From an uncultured Alphaproteobacteria bacterium (GTDB lineage: Bacteria > Pseudomonadota > Alphaproteobacteria > UBA3830): DNA of 64,000 bases. The notes under the pieces were generated by a model, which was given only the letters and a program-made list of their open reading frames with translations, did not search any database and was not told the DNA's origin. Numbering within the stretch: the stretch's first letter is position 1; each line of letters opens with the position of its first letter. Position numbers and translations under genes: made by a program. Below are positions 19,742-27,770 of the stretch, piece by piece. Location of the stretch: assembly GCA_905233185.1 (NCBI GenBank), contig CAJODB010000002.1, positions 1 to 64,000 of the forward strand, given 5' to 3'.

Positions 19742-21041
19742 GCTCCTTTGGTAATATTCTTGAAACAGCAATATATTGCGGTTTTAAAACTTCATTTAGG
19801 GCTTCTTTGCATTCTTCTAAAGTTATAGATTGAATTACATCGTCCATTGATTGAATCTGCTCTAGTGTAAAACCTGACGCCATGTCCCACCAAATATGCT
19901 CAGATATGGTTCTTATGTCTTGATCTCTGTAGGCTAAACTCATCGCTCGTTGACGTTTTACTGTTTCTAGTTCGGTTTGGGTTATTCCGCTGATAAGAAT
20001 TTTCCGTTTCAGATATCCCCAAAGCTCCTCGCACTCTGACAGATTATCTACCGATGAGCAAGCAATTGATACTCTGAAAATATCATATTGATATGCGCCA
20101 TAATCATAATCAAAAGATATAGAAGTTGCTTTATTTAAGCTGTTTTCTAAAGTCTTTTTCGCAAATGAAGTCGGTTGATTAAGCATTTGAGAGACGAGAA
20201 ATAAAGCCATACTTTTCCGAAAATTATCTTTTACGGAAAAAGGAACAAAATAAGTGTAATTAACCTCAGCTTCTGTTCCTATTTTTGATGATTTCAATTC
20301 AATTTTTTTAATTTCCTTCGGCTTGATTGCATCATCATTTATTTTTGCTATTTCTTTCGATTTTATTTTTGCGAAATACTTTTCAGCAAGAGATTTTATT
20401 TTCGCAATGTTTATATCTCCAACAATTAATATGACTGCGTTATTCGGAGCAAACCATTTATCATGGAAATCTATTAAATCTTGAGGTTCTGTCGATTCTA
20501 TCTCATGACGCCAACCAATTGGATGAATTCCGCCGGACATTCTATTAAAAAGAGCAGCATCGATCGATTCAAAATACTGCCCTTGTGGAATATTGTCGCA
20601 TCTCATACTGCGTTCTTCCAAAATCGCGCCTTTTTCCGACAGAAATTTTTCTTTATTTATATCCATAAACTCCATTCGGCGAGATTCATATTTAAAAACA
20701 GTTTCAAGATGATTGATTGGAACTATTTCATAAAAACAGATTGTTCGAAATGAAGTAAAAGCATTATCTTCAGCTCCTGCATTCTCCAAAAAATCAGAAA
20801 ATGCTCCATTGTCTCCGCAAAAAGCCATATGCTCCAAAAAATGCGCAATTCCGGATTTAGAAGGCGTTTCATTAATTGATCCGCACTTGTAGAATACAGA
20901 ACAACATACGATAGGAAGTTCTTTTTTATCTATACAAACGATTCGCAAACCGTTATTTAAAGTAAAGTCCGAAACAATATTGTACTTAGCATGCAAATCA
21001 AAAGAAAAAATAAATAAAAGAAGAACAATTACCTTTTTCAC
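19728..21041 (-). CDS. M16 family zinc metallopeptidase, active subunit (first of four)
   Basis: Predicted periplasmic zinc protease related to pitrilysin and mitochondrial processing peptidase. About 437 residues with a signal peptide (KKVIVLLLFIFSFDLHA). The zinc-binding inverted motif HFLEH is in SGIAHFLEHMAFCG (about His67-Glu70-His71) and the distal Glu lies in AILEERSMR. The second lobe ends with LTLEECKEALNEVLKPQ-type helices. GTG 21041 is taken as the start because GGAG precedes it by five bases and the signal peptide follows; an upstream ATG at 21080 would put 13 residues before it. Heads a run of four M16-like genes. Confidence 0.88.
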   Translation of the reverse strand: MKKVIVLLLFIFSFDLHAKYNIVSDFTLNNGLRIVCIDKKELPIVCCSVFYKCGSINETPSKSGIAHFLEHMAFCGDNGAFSDFLENAGAEDNAFTSFRTICFYEIVPINHLETVFKYESRRMEFMDINKEKFLSEKGAILEERSMRCDNIPQGQYFESIDAALFNRMSGGIHPIGWRHEIESTEPQDLIDFHDKWFAPNNAVILIVGDINIAKIKSLAEKYFAKIKSKEIAKINDDAIKPKEIKKIELKSSKIGTEAEVNYTYFVPFSVKDNFRKSMALFLVSQMLNQPTSFAKKTLENSLNKATSISFDYDYGAYQYDIFRVSIACSSVDNLSECEELWGYLKRKILISGITQTELETVKRQRAMSLAYRDQDIRTISEHIWWDMASGFTLEQIQSMDDVIQSITLEECKEALNEVLKPQYIAVSRILPKEHDRD

Positions 21042-21163
21042 TGGTTCTCCAAAACAAAAAAATCTTTTTAAACAATACATGAAAACAGAGAACAGAGCAA
21101 TTAATGAAGCTAAATTGCTTGCTTTTTCCTATAGTTATCGTTTTAAAAACGTTGCTAGTTTGC

Positions 21164-21192
21164 TTGACATAACATAAGGCACAAAGTATGAT
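21164..21192 (+). promoter_or_regulatory. Promoter for tRNA-Glu
   Basis: TTGACA (perfect -35) at 21164-21169 and TATGAT at 21187-21192 with exactly 17 bases between. The tRNA-Glu starts about 54 bases downstream, and uppP follows and may be read from it. Confidence 0.8.
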
Positions 21193-21245
21193 GCCTCAGA
21201 ACTACGTAAGTTATAAAACTAGAGAGCAATTTTTAGAATTTACTT

Positions 21246-21321
21246 GTCCCCTTCGTCTAGTGGTCTAGGACATCGCCCTCTCACGGCGACAACAGGGATT
21301 CGAATTCCCTAGGGGACGCCA
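21246..21321 (+). tRNA. tRNA-Glu (anticodon CTC)
   Basis: Cloverleaf folds by eye: acceptor GTCCCCT/AGGGGAC, anticodon stem TCGCC/GGCGA around loop CTCTCAC giving anticodon CTC, T-stem AGGGA/TCCCT with loop TTCGAAT, discriminator G and encoded CCA. 76 bases. A consensus promoter lies upstream. Confidence 0.96.
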
Positions 21322-21396
21322 AGTTTCAGTAAAAAAACAATCAGGTGGCAATATTTTTGAATCAAAAAATAAAAAGAGGTAAAAGGCAGCGCAGCA

Positions 21397-22203
21397 ATGA
21401 CACAACTTCAAGCGATAATTTTAGGAACCATACAAGGAATAACCGAAATGCTGCCGATAAGCTCCTCGACGCACCTTATGGTGTTTTCCAGATTGCAAGG
21501 GTTACCGAATCAGCGACTTTCGTTTGATATTTTTCTCAATATAGGATCTATTCTGGCAGTAATACTTTTCTTTTTTCCGCAAGTCCTTGATATCATTAAA
21601 GGTGGCTTCGATTTTATAATTAACAAAAGGTCAAGAAATCGCGAGATATTCATTACAATAATTGTTGCAAATATTCCTTTTTTAATTGTTGGTGGCATTG
21701 CGGAAGCTCTATTTGATATTAACTTCCGCTCTCCGATTTTAATATCGTTATCTTTAATAATCTTCGCAATAATATTGTGGTTGTGTGATAGAGAATCCGA
21801 AGAAGTAATCAAAAATCGTATCAATATCACAAGAAAAGATGCCATTTTTACGGGTTTTGCTCAGATATGCGCAATAATTCCCGGAGTAAGTCGTCTTGGT
21901 GCCTGCTTTTCAATGCTTAGATATCTCAAATGCTCTCGTTTGGAAGCTTTCAGGTTTTCTATGATTATGTCAGTTTTTCCTATTGTCGGCGTATGTTTTC
22001 TCAAAACTCTGAAAATTTTTACAGGAAGTTTGATTATAGAAAATTGGACAATGGTTTCATTAGGATGTGTTTTTTCATTCCTATTTGGACTTGTAACTTT
22101 ATTTGCCATGGACTCTTTTCTAAAAAAACGCAGTATGCTCTGTTTTGCTGTGTATCGCATACTTTTCGGAATATTTATCCTGACGCAATATAAAATATTT
22201 TGA
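21397..22203 (+). CDS. uppP: Undecaprenyl-diphosphatase UppP (BacA family)
   Basis: Dephosphorylates undecaprenyl pyrophosphate to recycle the lipid carrier for cell-wall and glycan synthesis. 268 residues, mostly membrane segments. The family blocks are recognisable with changes: GITEMLPISSSTHLM (usually E-FLPISSSGHL) and PGVSRLGACFSMLR (usually PGxSRSG). The catalytic Glu, Ser-rich loop and Arg are kept. Downstream of tRNA-Glu with about 75 bases between. Confidence 0.92.
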   Translation: MTQLQAIILGTIQGITEMLPISSSTHLMVFSRLQGLPNQRLSFDIFLNIGSILAVILFFFPQVLDIIKGGFDFIINKRSRNREIFITIIVANIPFLIVGGIAEALFDINFRSPILISLSLIIFAIILWLCDRESEEVIKNRINITRKDAIFTGFAQICAIIPGVSRLGACFSMLRYLKCSRLEAFRFSMIMSVFPIVGVCFLKTLKIFTGSLIIENWTMVSLGCVFSFLFGLVTLFAMDSFLKKRSMLCFAVYRILFGIFILTQYKIF

Positions 22204-22289
22204 CCAAAAACATCTAATCTTTTTGAAAATTAACAAAAAAGAAACGTTTATATGTTTTACTAGTTGATGAAACAACTAAGGTGATTGTT

Positions 22290-24863
22290 ATGCGTGTTGA
22301 TATAATCGTTCCGAATTTTGACAATTCCAGTGATGAAGTAACTCTATCTTCATGGTATAAAAAAGTTGGGGATAAGATCTCTAAGAATGAAATAATAGCT
22401 GATGCGGAGACCCCACAAGTAGCATGCGGAATTACTTCAAGCTATGATTGTATATTGGCACAGATTTGTGTTAAAGAGGGCGAGGAAATATCTCAAGGAA
22501 CCAAAATCGCAGTTATCGAAACAGATGTTAATGCTGATATTAATGAAATTAAGAAGGCAGAAGCAGCTGAAACAGCGGTTGAGGAGCTTCAAGAAATCGC
22601 TTCAGAAATAGATTCTGATGTTGCAGAAAAACATGCAAAAGAAGAAGCAGAGAAAATATCTGAAGCAGCAGCAAGAGAAGCGAGCAGTAACAAGAACCTT
22701 AGTGTTGAAAAGCCGAATGAAGAAGTAAGAAGAGAAGAATCAAGAGCGAAAACAGCAACTTCTTCAGAAGAGACTTCCTATAGCAGTGGTGGGTATTCGC
22801 TTTCTGTTCCGGAATCCGAAAGCAAGTATTCTTTAAATGCGGCCGAAGCCGAGCGAGTTGAGGAAGAACTTGAAAGCGCTGCAATGTTTGAGGAAGAAGA
22901 GATCGAAGATGAAATAGCAGACGATCTTTATGAAAAATCCGAAAAGAGAGTCTCAGATATAATGAAGGAAGCTGAAGAGAAGGCGAAAGAGGAAGCGAAA
23001 GCCCTAAGAGAAAATATCCTAGAAGAAGCGAAGAAACTAGCTGTAGCACAAGCTGAAGAAGTCAAGAAAAGGATCTTAACCGAATATGAAGAAAAAGCCT
23101 CAAAAGACGCAAGTGAGATGTATCAAAAAATCGTTCAGGGGGCCATTATTGAAGCTGAGAATTCAAAGACAAAACTTGTAAATGATGCGCAGGAAAAGGC
23201 CAAAAAAGAAGCTGTTACAATAAGAGATACGATTATAAAGAATGCTGAAAAGGAAGCTCGACAAGCGGCTATCGACATAAGCACAAGAATCAAGCAAAAG
23301 GCGATAGATGAAGAAGATGCTATAATGGATCGAGCGAAAAATAAGGCAGAAAAGCAAGGAAAAGAGATTATTCAAAAAGCAGTTGATGAAGCTACGGCAG
23401 AAGCAAAAGCTATAAAGAAAGATATCATACATTCAGCGCATAAACACGCTCGCCATCGTTCGGAAGTTATTATTGCTGAATGTCTAAGAGGAGCAAGAAA
23501 AGCTGCAAAAGATCAAGCCGAAACAATTTTCAAAAATACCATGGATATGGCTAACAAAGAAGTAAATCAGCTGCGAGAGGATATATTCCGTGCCGCTACT
23601 GAAGATATACGAACCATGACAAATGCGACTCTTCTGGATATGACAAAGCAAATGAACGAGGAGATATTAAGTTGCAAAAATTCTGCTATGAAAAGCATCA
23701 CAGAGACAGCAAATAATGAAATAAACGAAAATGCGAAGTCGCTGTTGGTCAAGTTTTCGCAAGAAACAGAAGCTCGTGTGCATGAATCAATGCAAATGTT
23801 ATCGAATTGTCTTTTAACCGAAGCTCGACAGAATGTTGAAAAAGAGATCGCAGACTTTATCGAATTATTGAAGAGAGAAACAAAAGCTGAAATCGAAAAA
23901 TCTTTGAGTTCTGCAAAAAGAGAAGTAAGAGAAACTATAAAAAGAGCTGAAGAAAGCGTAAATAAAACAGCAAAGGAAGCAAAAAAAGAACTCAAAGAAG
24001 TTATTGAGGAAGAAAAACTAGCTGAAAAAGTCGTTAATAGAGAAGTGGAAGATCTTATTGATCAAGATAAGATCGTGAGTTCTCTTTTGAATGGTGATAG
24101 ACCTGATAATACAGCTGATATGTATGCTGAAAGTTGGAATAAGCCGACATATTTTGCTTCTCCCGAAGATGAAACGGTTCCAATAGATATTTTAAGACAG
24201 CGAATAAACGAGAAAATGAAAGCTTCTATGGAATCATCGGTAATCTCAACTGTATCAAACGAAGTTGATATGAGTGCAGTGCTAACTCTGGAAAAAACTT
24301 TCGGAGAGGCATTTACAAAGAAGTACAACATTCGTCTTGGTTTTACACCTTTCTTTATTCTCGGAAGTATTGAAGCTCTGAAGCAATTCCGTGTATTTAA
24401 TGCGCATATACATGAAAATGAAATCATATATAAAAATACGTATGATATATCCATAATAACTTGCGGAAATGATGGAGTAATGGCGCCGGTTATTAGACAT
24501 GCGGATTCTATGACTGTTGAGGAAATTGAAAGAAGCATGATAAATCTTTCACGTAGGGCGATTGAAGGAACTTTGAGCGTAGAAGAAGTTTCAGGAGGGA
24601 CATTTACAGTAGTAAACGCAGGAGTTTATGGATCTCTAATCGGTACAGATTTACTTACACCTCCGCAAGTTGCAACTCTAAGTGTACATCGTATGCATGA
24701 TCGTCCTGTAGCAACACCGAACAATGGAGTAGAAGTAAAGCCGATGTTATACGTTTCTCTTTCATATGATCACAGAGTAGCAGACACAAAGCTTGCGTCT
24801 GAATTCCTTGAAGTAGTAAAAAGATACGTTGAAAATCCAGGCTGTACTTTACTTGGACTATGA
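22290..24863 (+). CDS. Long coiled-coil protein on a 2-oxoacid dehydrogenase E2 scaffold
   Basis: 857 residues in three parts. Residues 1-80 are a lipoyl-type domain (SSWYKKVGDKISKNEIIADAETPQV), but the lipoylated Lys of the usual ETDK motif is gone (ETPQ). Residues about 85-610 are an Ala/Glu/Lys-rich helical region, almost certainly coiled coil, replacing the short linker and E3-binding domain. Residues about 645-857 match the E2 acyltransferase domain of the SucB type (NEVDMSAVLTLEKTF, LSYDHRVAD, GGTFTVVNAGVYGS). The catalytic HxxxDG keeps His828 and Asp but has Thr for Gly (HRVADT). The start is ATG 22290, six bases after AAGGTG. No E1 or E3 gene is adjacent. I infer a structural or regulatory role rather than E2 catalysis. 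Confidence 0.85.
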   Translation: MRVDIIVPNFDNSSDEVTLSSWYKKVGDKISKNEIIADAETPQVACGITSSYDCILAQICVKEGEEISQGTKIAVIETDVNADINEIKKAEAAETAVEELQEIASEIDSDVAEKHAKEEAEKISEAAAREASSNKNLSVEKPNEEVRREESRAKTATSSEETSYSSGGYSLSVPESESKYSLNAAEAERVEEELESAAMFEEEEIEDEIADDLYEKSEKRVSDIMKEAEEKAKEEAKALRENILEEAKKLAVAQAEEVKKRILTEYEEKASKDASEMYQKIVQGAIIEAENSKTKLVNDAQEKAKKEAVTIRDTIIKNAEKEARQAAIDISTRIKQKAIDEEDAIMDRAKNKAEKQGKEIIQKAVDEATAEAKAIKKDIIHSAHKHARHRSEVIIAECLRGARKAAKDQAETIFKNTMDMANKEVNQLREDIFRAATEDIRTMTNATLLDMTKQMNEEILSCKNSAMKSITETANNEINENAKSLLVKFSQETEARVHESMQMLSNCLLTEARQNVEKEIADFIELLKRETKAEIEKSLSSAKREVRETIKRAEESVNKTAKEAKKELKEVIEEEKLAEKVVNREVEDLIDQDKIVSSLLNGDRPDNTADMYAESWNKPTYFASPEDETVPIDILRQRINEKMKASMESSVISTVSNEVDMSAVLTLEKTFGEAFTKKYNIRLGFTPFFILGSIEALKQFRVFNAHIHENEIIYKNTYDISIITCGNDGVMAPVIRHADSMTVEEIERSMINLSRRAIEGTLSVEEVSGGTFTVVNAGVYGSLIGTDLLTPPQVATLSVHRMHDRPVATPNNGVEVKPMLYVSLSYDHRVADTKLASEFLEVVKRYVENPGCTLLGL

Positions 24864-25346
24864 GAAAGTCAATTGCTCTAGGGAAGAACTTTTTTAGGAA
24901 ATGACTTTATTTAGGAAATGGATTTGAGAGGGCGAGACTTTGAGAGGGTAAAGGAATTGGTAGAAAGTAAATTTGTGCTTGCTTTTGCTTGCTGAAGTAT
25001 AGGAATTGTAGGGAATAAAAAAGATGCGTTTAAAATAGGTTCCTTGCGAAAGTCGGAGATAGTAAACCTCTGCTAAAGTCGGAAACGGCATTTGGAATAC
25101 GCTGATTATCAGTACACAAAAAAACCGAAAATGATTTTCGCAAGATCTCTAGTATTTTAGGACTTTTGATTCTCCAGGTGCCAAAAAGAGCCGAAAATGG
25201 CATTTGAAATAACTTTAATAGCTCTTGCAAAGTCATTTGTGAAAGCTTTTTAATTCTCTGAAATTAAGTCTTTTAAAAGGTACTTTTTTTATAAGAGTTT
25301 CAGTAAAAACTTTGGCTTATCATTAATGAATAACTCAAAATATTTA
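24864..25346. other. Gene-free stretch with dispersed repeat copy A
   Basis: No credible coding region. The left half contains short internal repeats (GAGAGGG twice, AAAGTCGGA twice). The right half from about 25070 to 25240 belongs to a dispersed repeat family listed separately. It may be the remains of a decayed gene or mobile element. Confidence 0.6.
25072..25240 (+). repeat. Dispersed repeat, copy A
   Basis: The segment GGTGCCAAAAAGAGCCGAAAATG, flanked by TAGTATTTTAGGACTTTTGATT on the left, recurs with few changes on the opposite strand at 42861-42945 (copy C). Its left part, GGCATTTGGAATACGCTGATTATCAG, recurs at 39578-39667 (copy B). The shared block TTTCGCRAGAKATCT links all three. Confidence 0.75.
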
Positions 25347-25886
25347 TTATTTTATTCTTTTCCACTTCTTGAACATACGAACAACTCCGTCTCCAAGATT
25401 AGTTTCGTGCGTAGGAGGGACTGAAAACCATTTGAGATCATCTGATTCATCTGAGATCTTTATATCCTCATCAAAAGCTCGCATAAGGAATCGAACATCA
25501 TAGTGATAATGAGCTGGAACATTCCGATACGCAGCAATAAGATGTACACCGATATCGAAAATATCTTCTGAAAGTAGTTTAATGTGTTGTAATCCCGATT
25601 CTTCATGTGCTTCACGCAAAGCGACTCTAGCAATATCACTATCTCCATCTGCATGGCCGCCCAATTGAAGCCAAAGTCCTATTTTTTTATGAAGAGTAAG
25701 AAGAAATTTTGTTCCATCGTGATTTTCAATCCAACAAGATCCTGTAAAATGCCCAATCGATAGACTCCTCTCGAAACAATCTTCATTATTATTCAAAAAA
25801 TTCAGCATTTTTTGCTTATTCTCGATCTCTTCAAAGTTTTTTGGATCGTATTTTTCAAGTTTTTTTCTAAGATTATTTCTGTACAT
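25347..25886 (-). CDS. Nudix hydrolase
   Basis: Hydrolyses a nucleoside diphosphate linked to another moiety; substrate unknown. 179 residues with the Nudix box GHADGDSDIARVALREAHEESGL (about residues 78-100). The catalytic REAHEESG core is intact, while the first Glu of the Gx5E element is Ser here. The preceding LLTLHKKIGLWLQLGGHADGD strand is typical of the family. Not in an obvious operon: the next gene on this strand is far away and the initiator tRNA is divergent. Confidence 0.9.
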   Translation of the reverse strand: MYRNNLRKKLEKYDPKNFEEIENKQKMLNFLNNNEDCFERSLSIGHFTGSCWIENHDGTKFLLTLHKKIGLWLQLGGHADGDSDIARVALREAHEESGLQHIKLLSEDIFDIGVHLIAAYRNVPAHYHYDVRFLMRAFDEDIKISDESDDLKWFSVPPTHETNLGDGVVRMFKKWKRIK

Positions 25887-25971
25887 CTTATTTTATCTTT
25901 TATATTTTGATCAGGAACATATATTTAAACATCTTTTTACAAGCTTTTTAAACTCGAATCTTGAAAAATCC

Positions 25972-26000
25972 TTGAACATATACTGTGTCTGTGCTAATAT
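25972..26000 (+). promoter_or_regulatory. Promoter for initiator tRNA
   Basis: TTGAAC (25972-25977) and TAATAT (25995-26000) are separated by 17 bases and lie 26 bases before the initiator tRNA. Confidence 0.7.
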
Positions 26001-26025
26001 TATTACACTTTTCGCTTATGTATAT

Positions 26026-26102
26026 CGCGGGGTAGAGCAGTCTGGTAGCTCGTTAGGCTCATAACCTAGAGGTCGGAGGTTCAAATCCTTCCCCCGCAAC
26101 CA
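26026..26102 (+). tRNA. Initiator tRNA-fMet (anticodon CAT)
   Basis: 77 bases ending in encoded ACCA. The acceptor stem GCGGGG/CCCCGC is preceded by the C1-A72 mismatch that marks bacterial initiator tRNA. The anticodon loop CTCATAA carries CAT, and the T-loop is TTCAAAT. Confidence 0.96.
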
Positions 26103-26202
26103 ACTGCAAGAGGCGTTTCGGATCTTTTTAGTTTGATTTTCGTTCCAATTGTAGAAATGATAGAAGAATCATAGGAATGACCTCCTTTTATCACCATTAC
26201 CT

Positions 26203-26676
26203 TTATTTCTCAGTAGGCGTATCCGTAATATATTTGTCAAGTGCTTTTAAATTTCTGATTAGTTCTTTATTTCCTGATGCAAAGGCTTTTTCACGTGCAA
26301 AAGCTTTTGTGGACTCATCAATTTTTACGAAATTACCTGAAGCCAATATGCCAAATAAATATCCTCTTCCTTCCTCTTCTTTTAAAGCTTCATCCATAAG
26401 TTGGTCAGCTGTTTGTTTATCTCCATTCATATGATAACAAAGCGCTAAAATTGATTTACATTGATAAAAAAGACTTCTATCTTTAGAACTTATTATTCTA
26501 TTGCATTCTTTTTCTAGATCTTTTCTGTTCCCTTCGGTAAAGTCCAAATTTCCGTGAACTATGCTAAGATATACAGGATTAGGCTTAACAATACCGTTTT
26601 CTCTATCAATGGAAAATATACTGTTTGCTATTAGAAAACATAAAAAACAGACAATCCAAATAAACTCTTGTTTCAT
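26203..26676 (-). CDS. Exported protein with Sel1/TPR-like helical repeats, unknown
   Basis: 157 residues; not recognised. ATG 26676 follows GGAGG by five bases and starts a good signal peptide (KQEFIWIVCFLCFLIANSIFS). The mature part contains helical repeat-like stretches (KECNRIISSKDRSLFYQCKSILALCYHMNGDKQTADQLMDEALKEEE) resembling TPR-type hairpins. It lies 57 bases downstream of, and in line with, the deaminase-like exported protein, so the two may be co-transcribed and act together. A role as partner or immunity protein is only a guess. Confidence 0.6.
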   Translation of the reverse strand: MKQEFIWIVCFLCFLIANSIFSIDRENGIVKPNPVYLSIVHGNLDFTEGNRKDLEKECNRIISSKDRSLFYQCKSILALCYHMNGDKQTADQLMDEALKEEEGRGYLFGILASGNFVKIDESTKAFAREKAFASGNKELIRNLKALDKYITDTPTEK

Positions 26677-26733
26677 TAATACCTCCAACATAAACAGCAG
26701 TATAGTAAAAAATATTTTATAAAAGTACAATAA

Positions 26734-27651
26734 TTATAATCCTAAGATTGTTTTAGCATTTCTTCTGGTTACTCTCAAAGAAAAAGGTATTATCTCATTT
26801 AATAGTGCAGGTAGATCGTATCTGACCCCTGCTCTGACATGTTGACCACGAAACTTGGCGTTATTTATCCAAGCATCACCACACCAAAAGTTTTGGCAAC
26901 TATTGCATATTTTCAGTGAAGTTTTTATTTGTATCAAAATGTTCTGAGCAATGTTGTGCGGATATATTCTATTATGTAAATTAACAATAGGTTGTAAATA
27001 TTCTTCTGCTAAAAATAAACCTATTGCGCGCTCTGAATGACAATAACCACCAGCTCCGGGGTCACTAACTCCAAAATCGTTTATTACTTTGCAAATTTGA
27101 CTTAGTCTATTAGTATGCGCCTCCAGTATGTGCACTATTTCATTAGAAAACCATCGATTTAATGCATTGTTATAATCACTACCGGATAAAAATAAGTAAG
27201 GTATAGAGTAAACATACGCATTATTTTCTGTATCAAAAACCAATATTCTTGCAATTGCAATATGAGGAACGCTGTGTCCCCAAAATGACAGTCGGCTCAT
27301 ATGACAAATCATACTTATAAATTCATCAGTTCTATTTCCATTGGGAATATTTATAGTTCTTCTTGCTTGCTGAAGAATTCGTTCAACAACTCTTCTGCTA
27401 TCTTTATAAAAATTTGGGCTATGTGGGTTTTGGGTAAAAATACTTGTTTCAAAAACTTCTGTTGCTGCATTTTCAAAAGTAGAATTATTCCATTCTTGTA
27501 TGCTCAATGGATTATCAGTAGTGCCAGGTATACCAAAAGAAATAATATCCGGCTCAACAACTTCATTTATTAGTTGAAGAGTACGTAATGCCTCAGTATT
27601 TGTGAAGAAAATTAAAAAGAATAGAAAAAATATAAAAAGTCTCTTTATCAT
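26734..27651 (-). CDS. Exported protein with deaminase-like HSE and CxxC motifs
   Basis: 305 residues from ATG 27651, chosen because a signal peptide starts there (IKRLFIFFLFFLIFFTNTEA). The C-terminal half has GGYCHSERAIGLFLAEEY (His205, Glu207) followed about 42 residues later by LKICNSCQNFWCG (Cys249, Cys252). His-x-Glu plus Cys-x-x-Cys in this order and spacing, with a helix after each, is the zinc signature of the cytidine-deaminase fold, which is common in secreted toxins and effectors. The conserved Pro before the first Cys is missing. I infer a secreted deaminase-type effector; the N-terminal 180 residues are unknown. Confidence 0.6.
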   Translation of the reverse strand: MIKRLFIFFLFFLIFFTNTEALRTLQLINEVVEPDIISFGIPGTTDNPLSIQEWNNSTFENAATEVFETSIFTQNPHSPNFYKDSRRVVERILQQARRTINIPNGNRTDEFISMICHMSRLSFWGHSVPHIAIARILVFDTENNAYVYSIPYLFLSGSDYNNALNRWFSNEIVHILEAHTNRLSQICKVINDFGVSDPGAGGYCHSERAIGLFLAEEYLQPIVNLHNRIYPHNIAQNILIQIKTSLKICNSCQNFWCGDAWINNAKFRGQHVRAGVRYDLPALLNEIIPFSLRVTRRNAKTILGL

Positions 27652-27770
27652 ATTCCAAAACAATTCGAAACAAATATCTTCTAAAAAAAGCTTTCTAAAC
27701 AAATATAAAGAAATACTATTAATTAATAATTAAAAGTAAGAAAAAACGCCGTAAAATAGAAAATATATCG

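Noticed and set aside
15770..21041. Mitochondrial-type processing peptidase pair as an annotation
   Set aside because: The M16 fold is shared, but there is no evidence for presequence processing in a bacterium; only the family-level call is kept.
23163..24538. Several open frames on the minus strand opposite the coiled-coil protein
   Set aside because: Low-complexity Phe/Ser/Leu-rich shadows of the Ala/Glu/Lys-rich coding strand.
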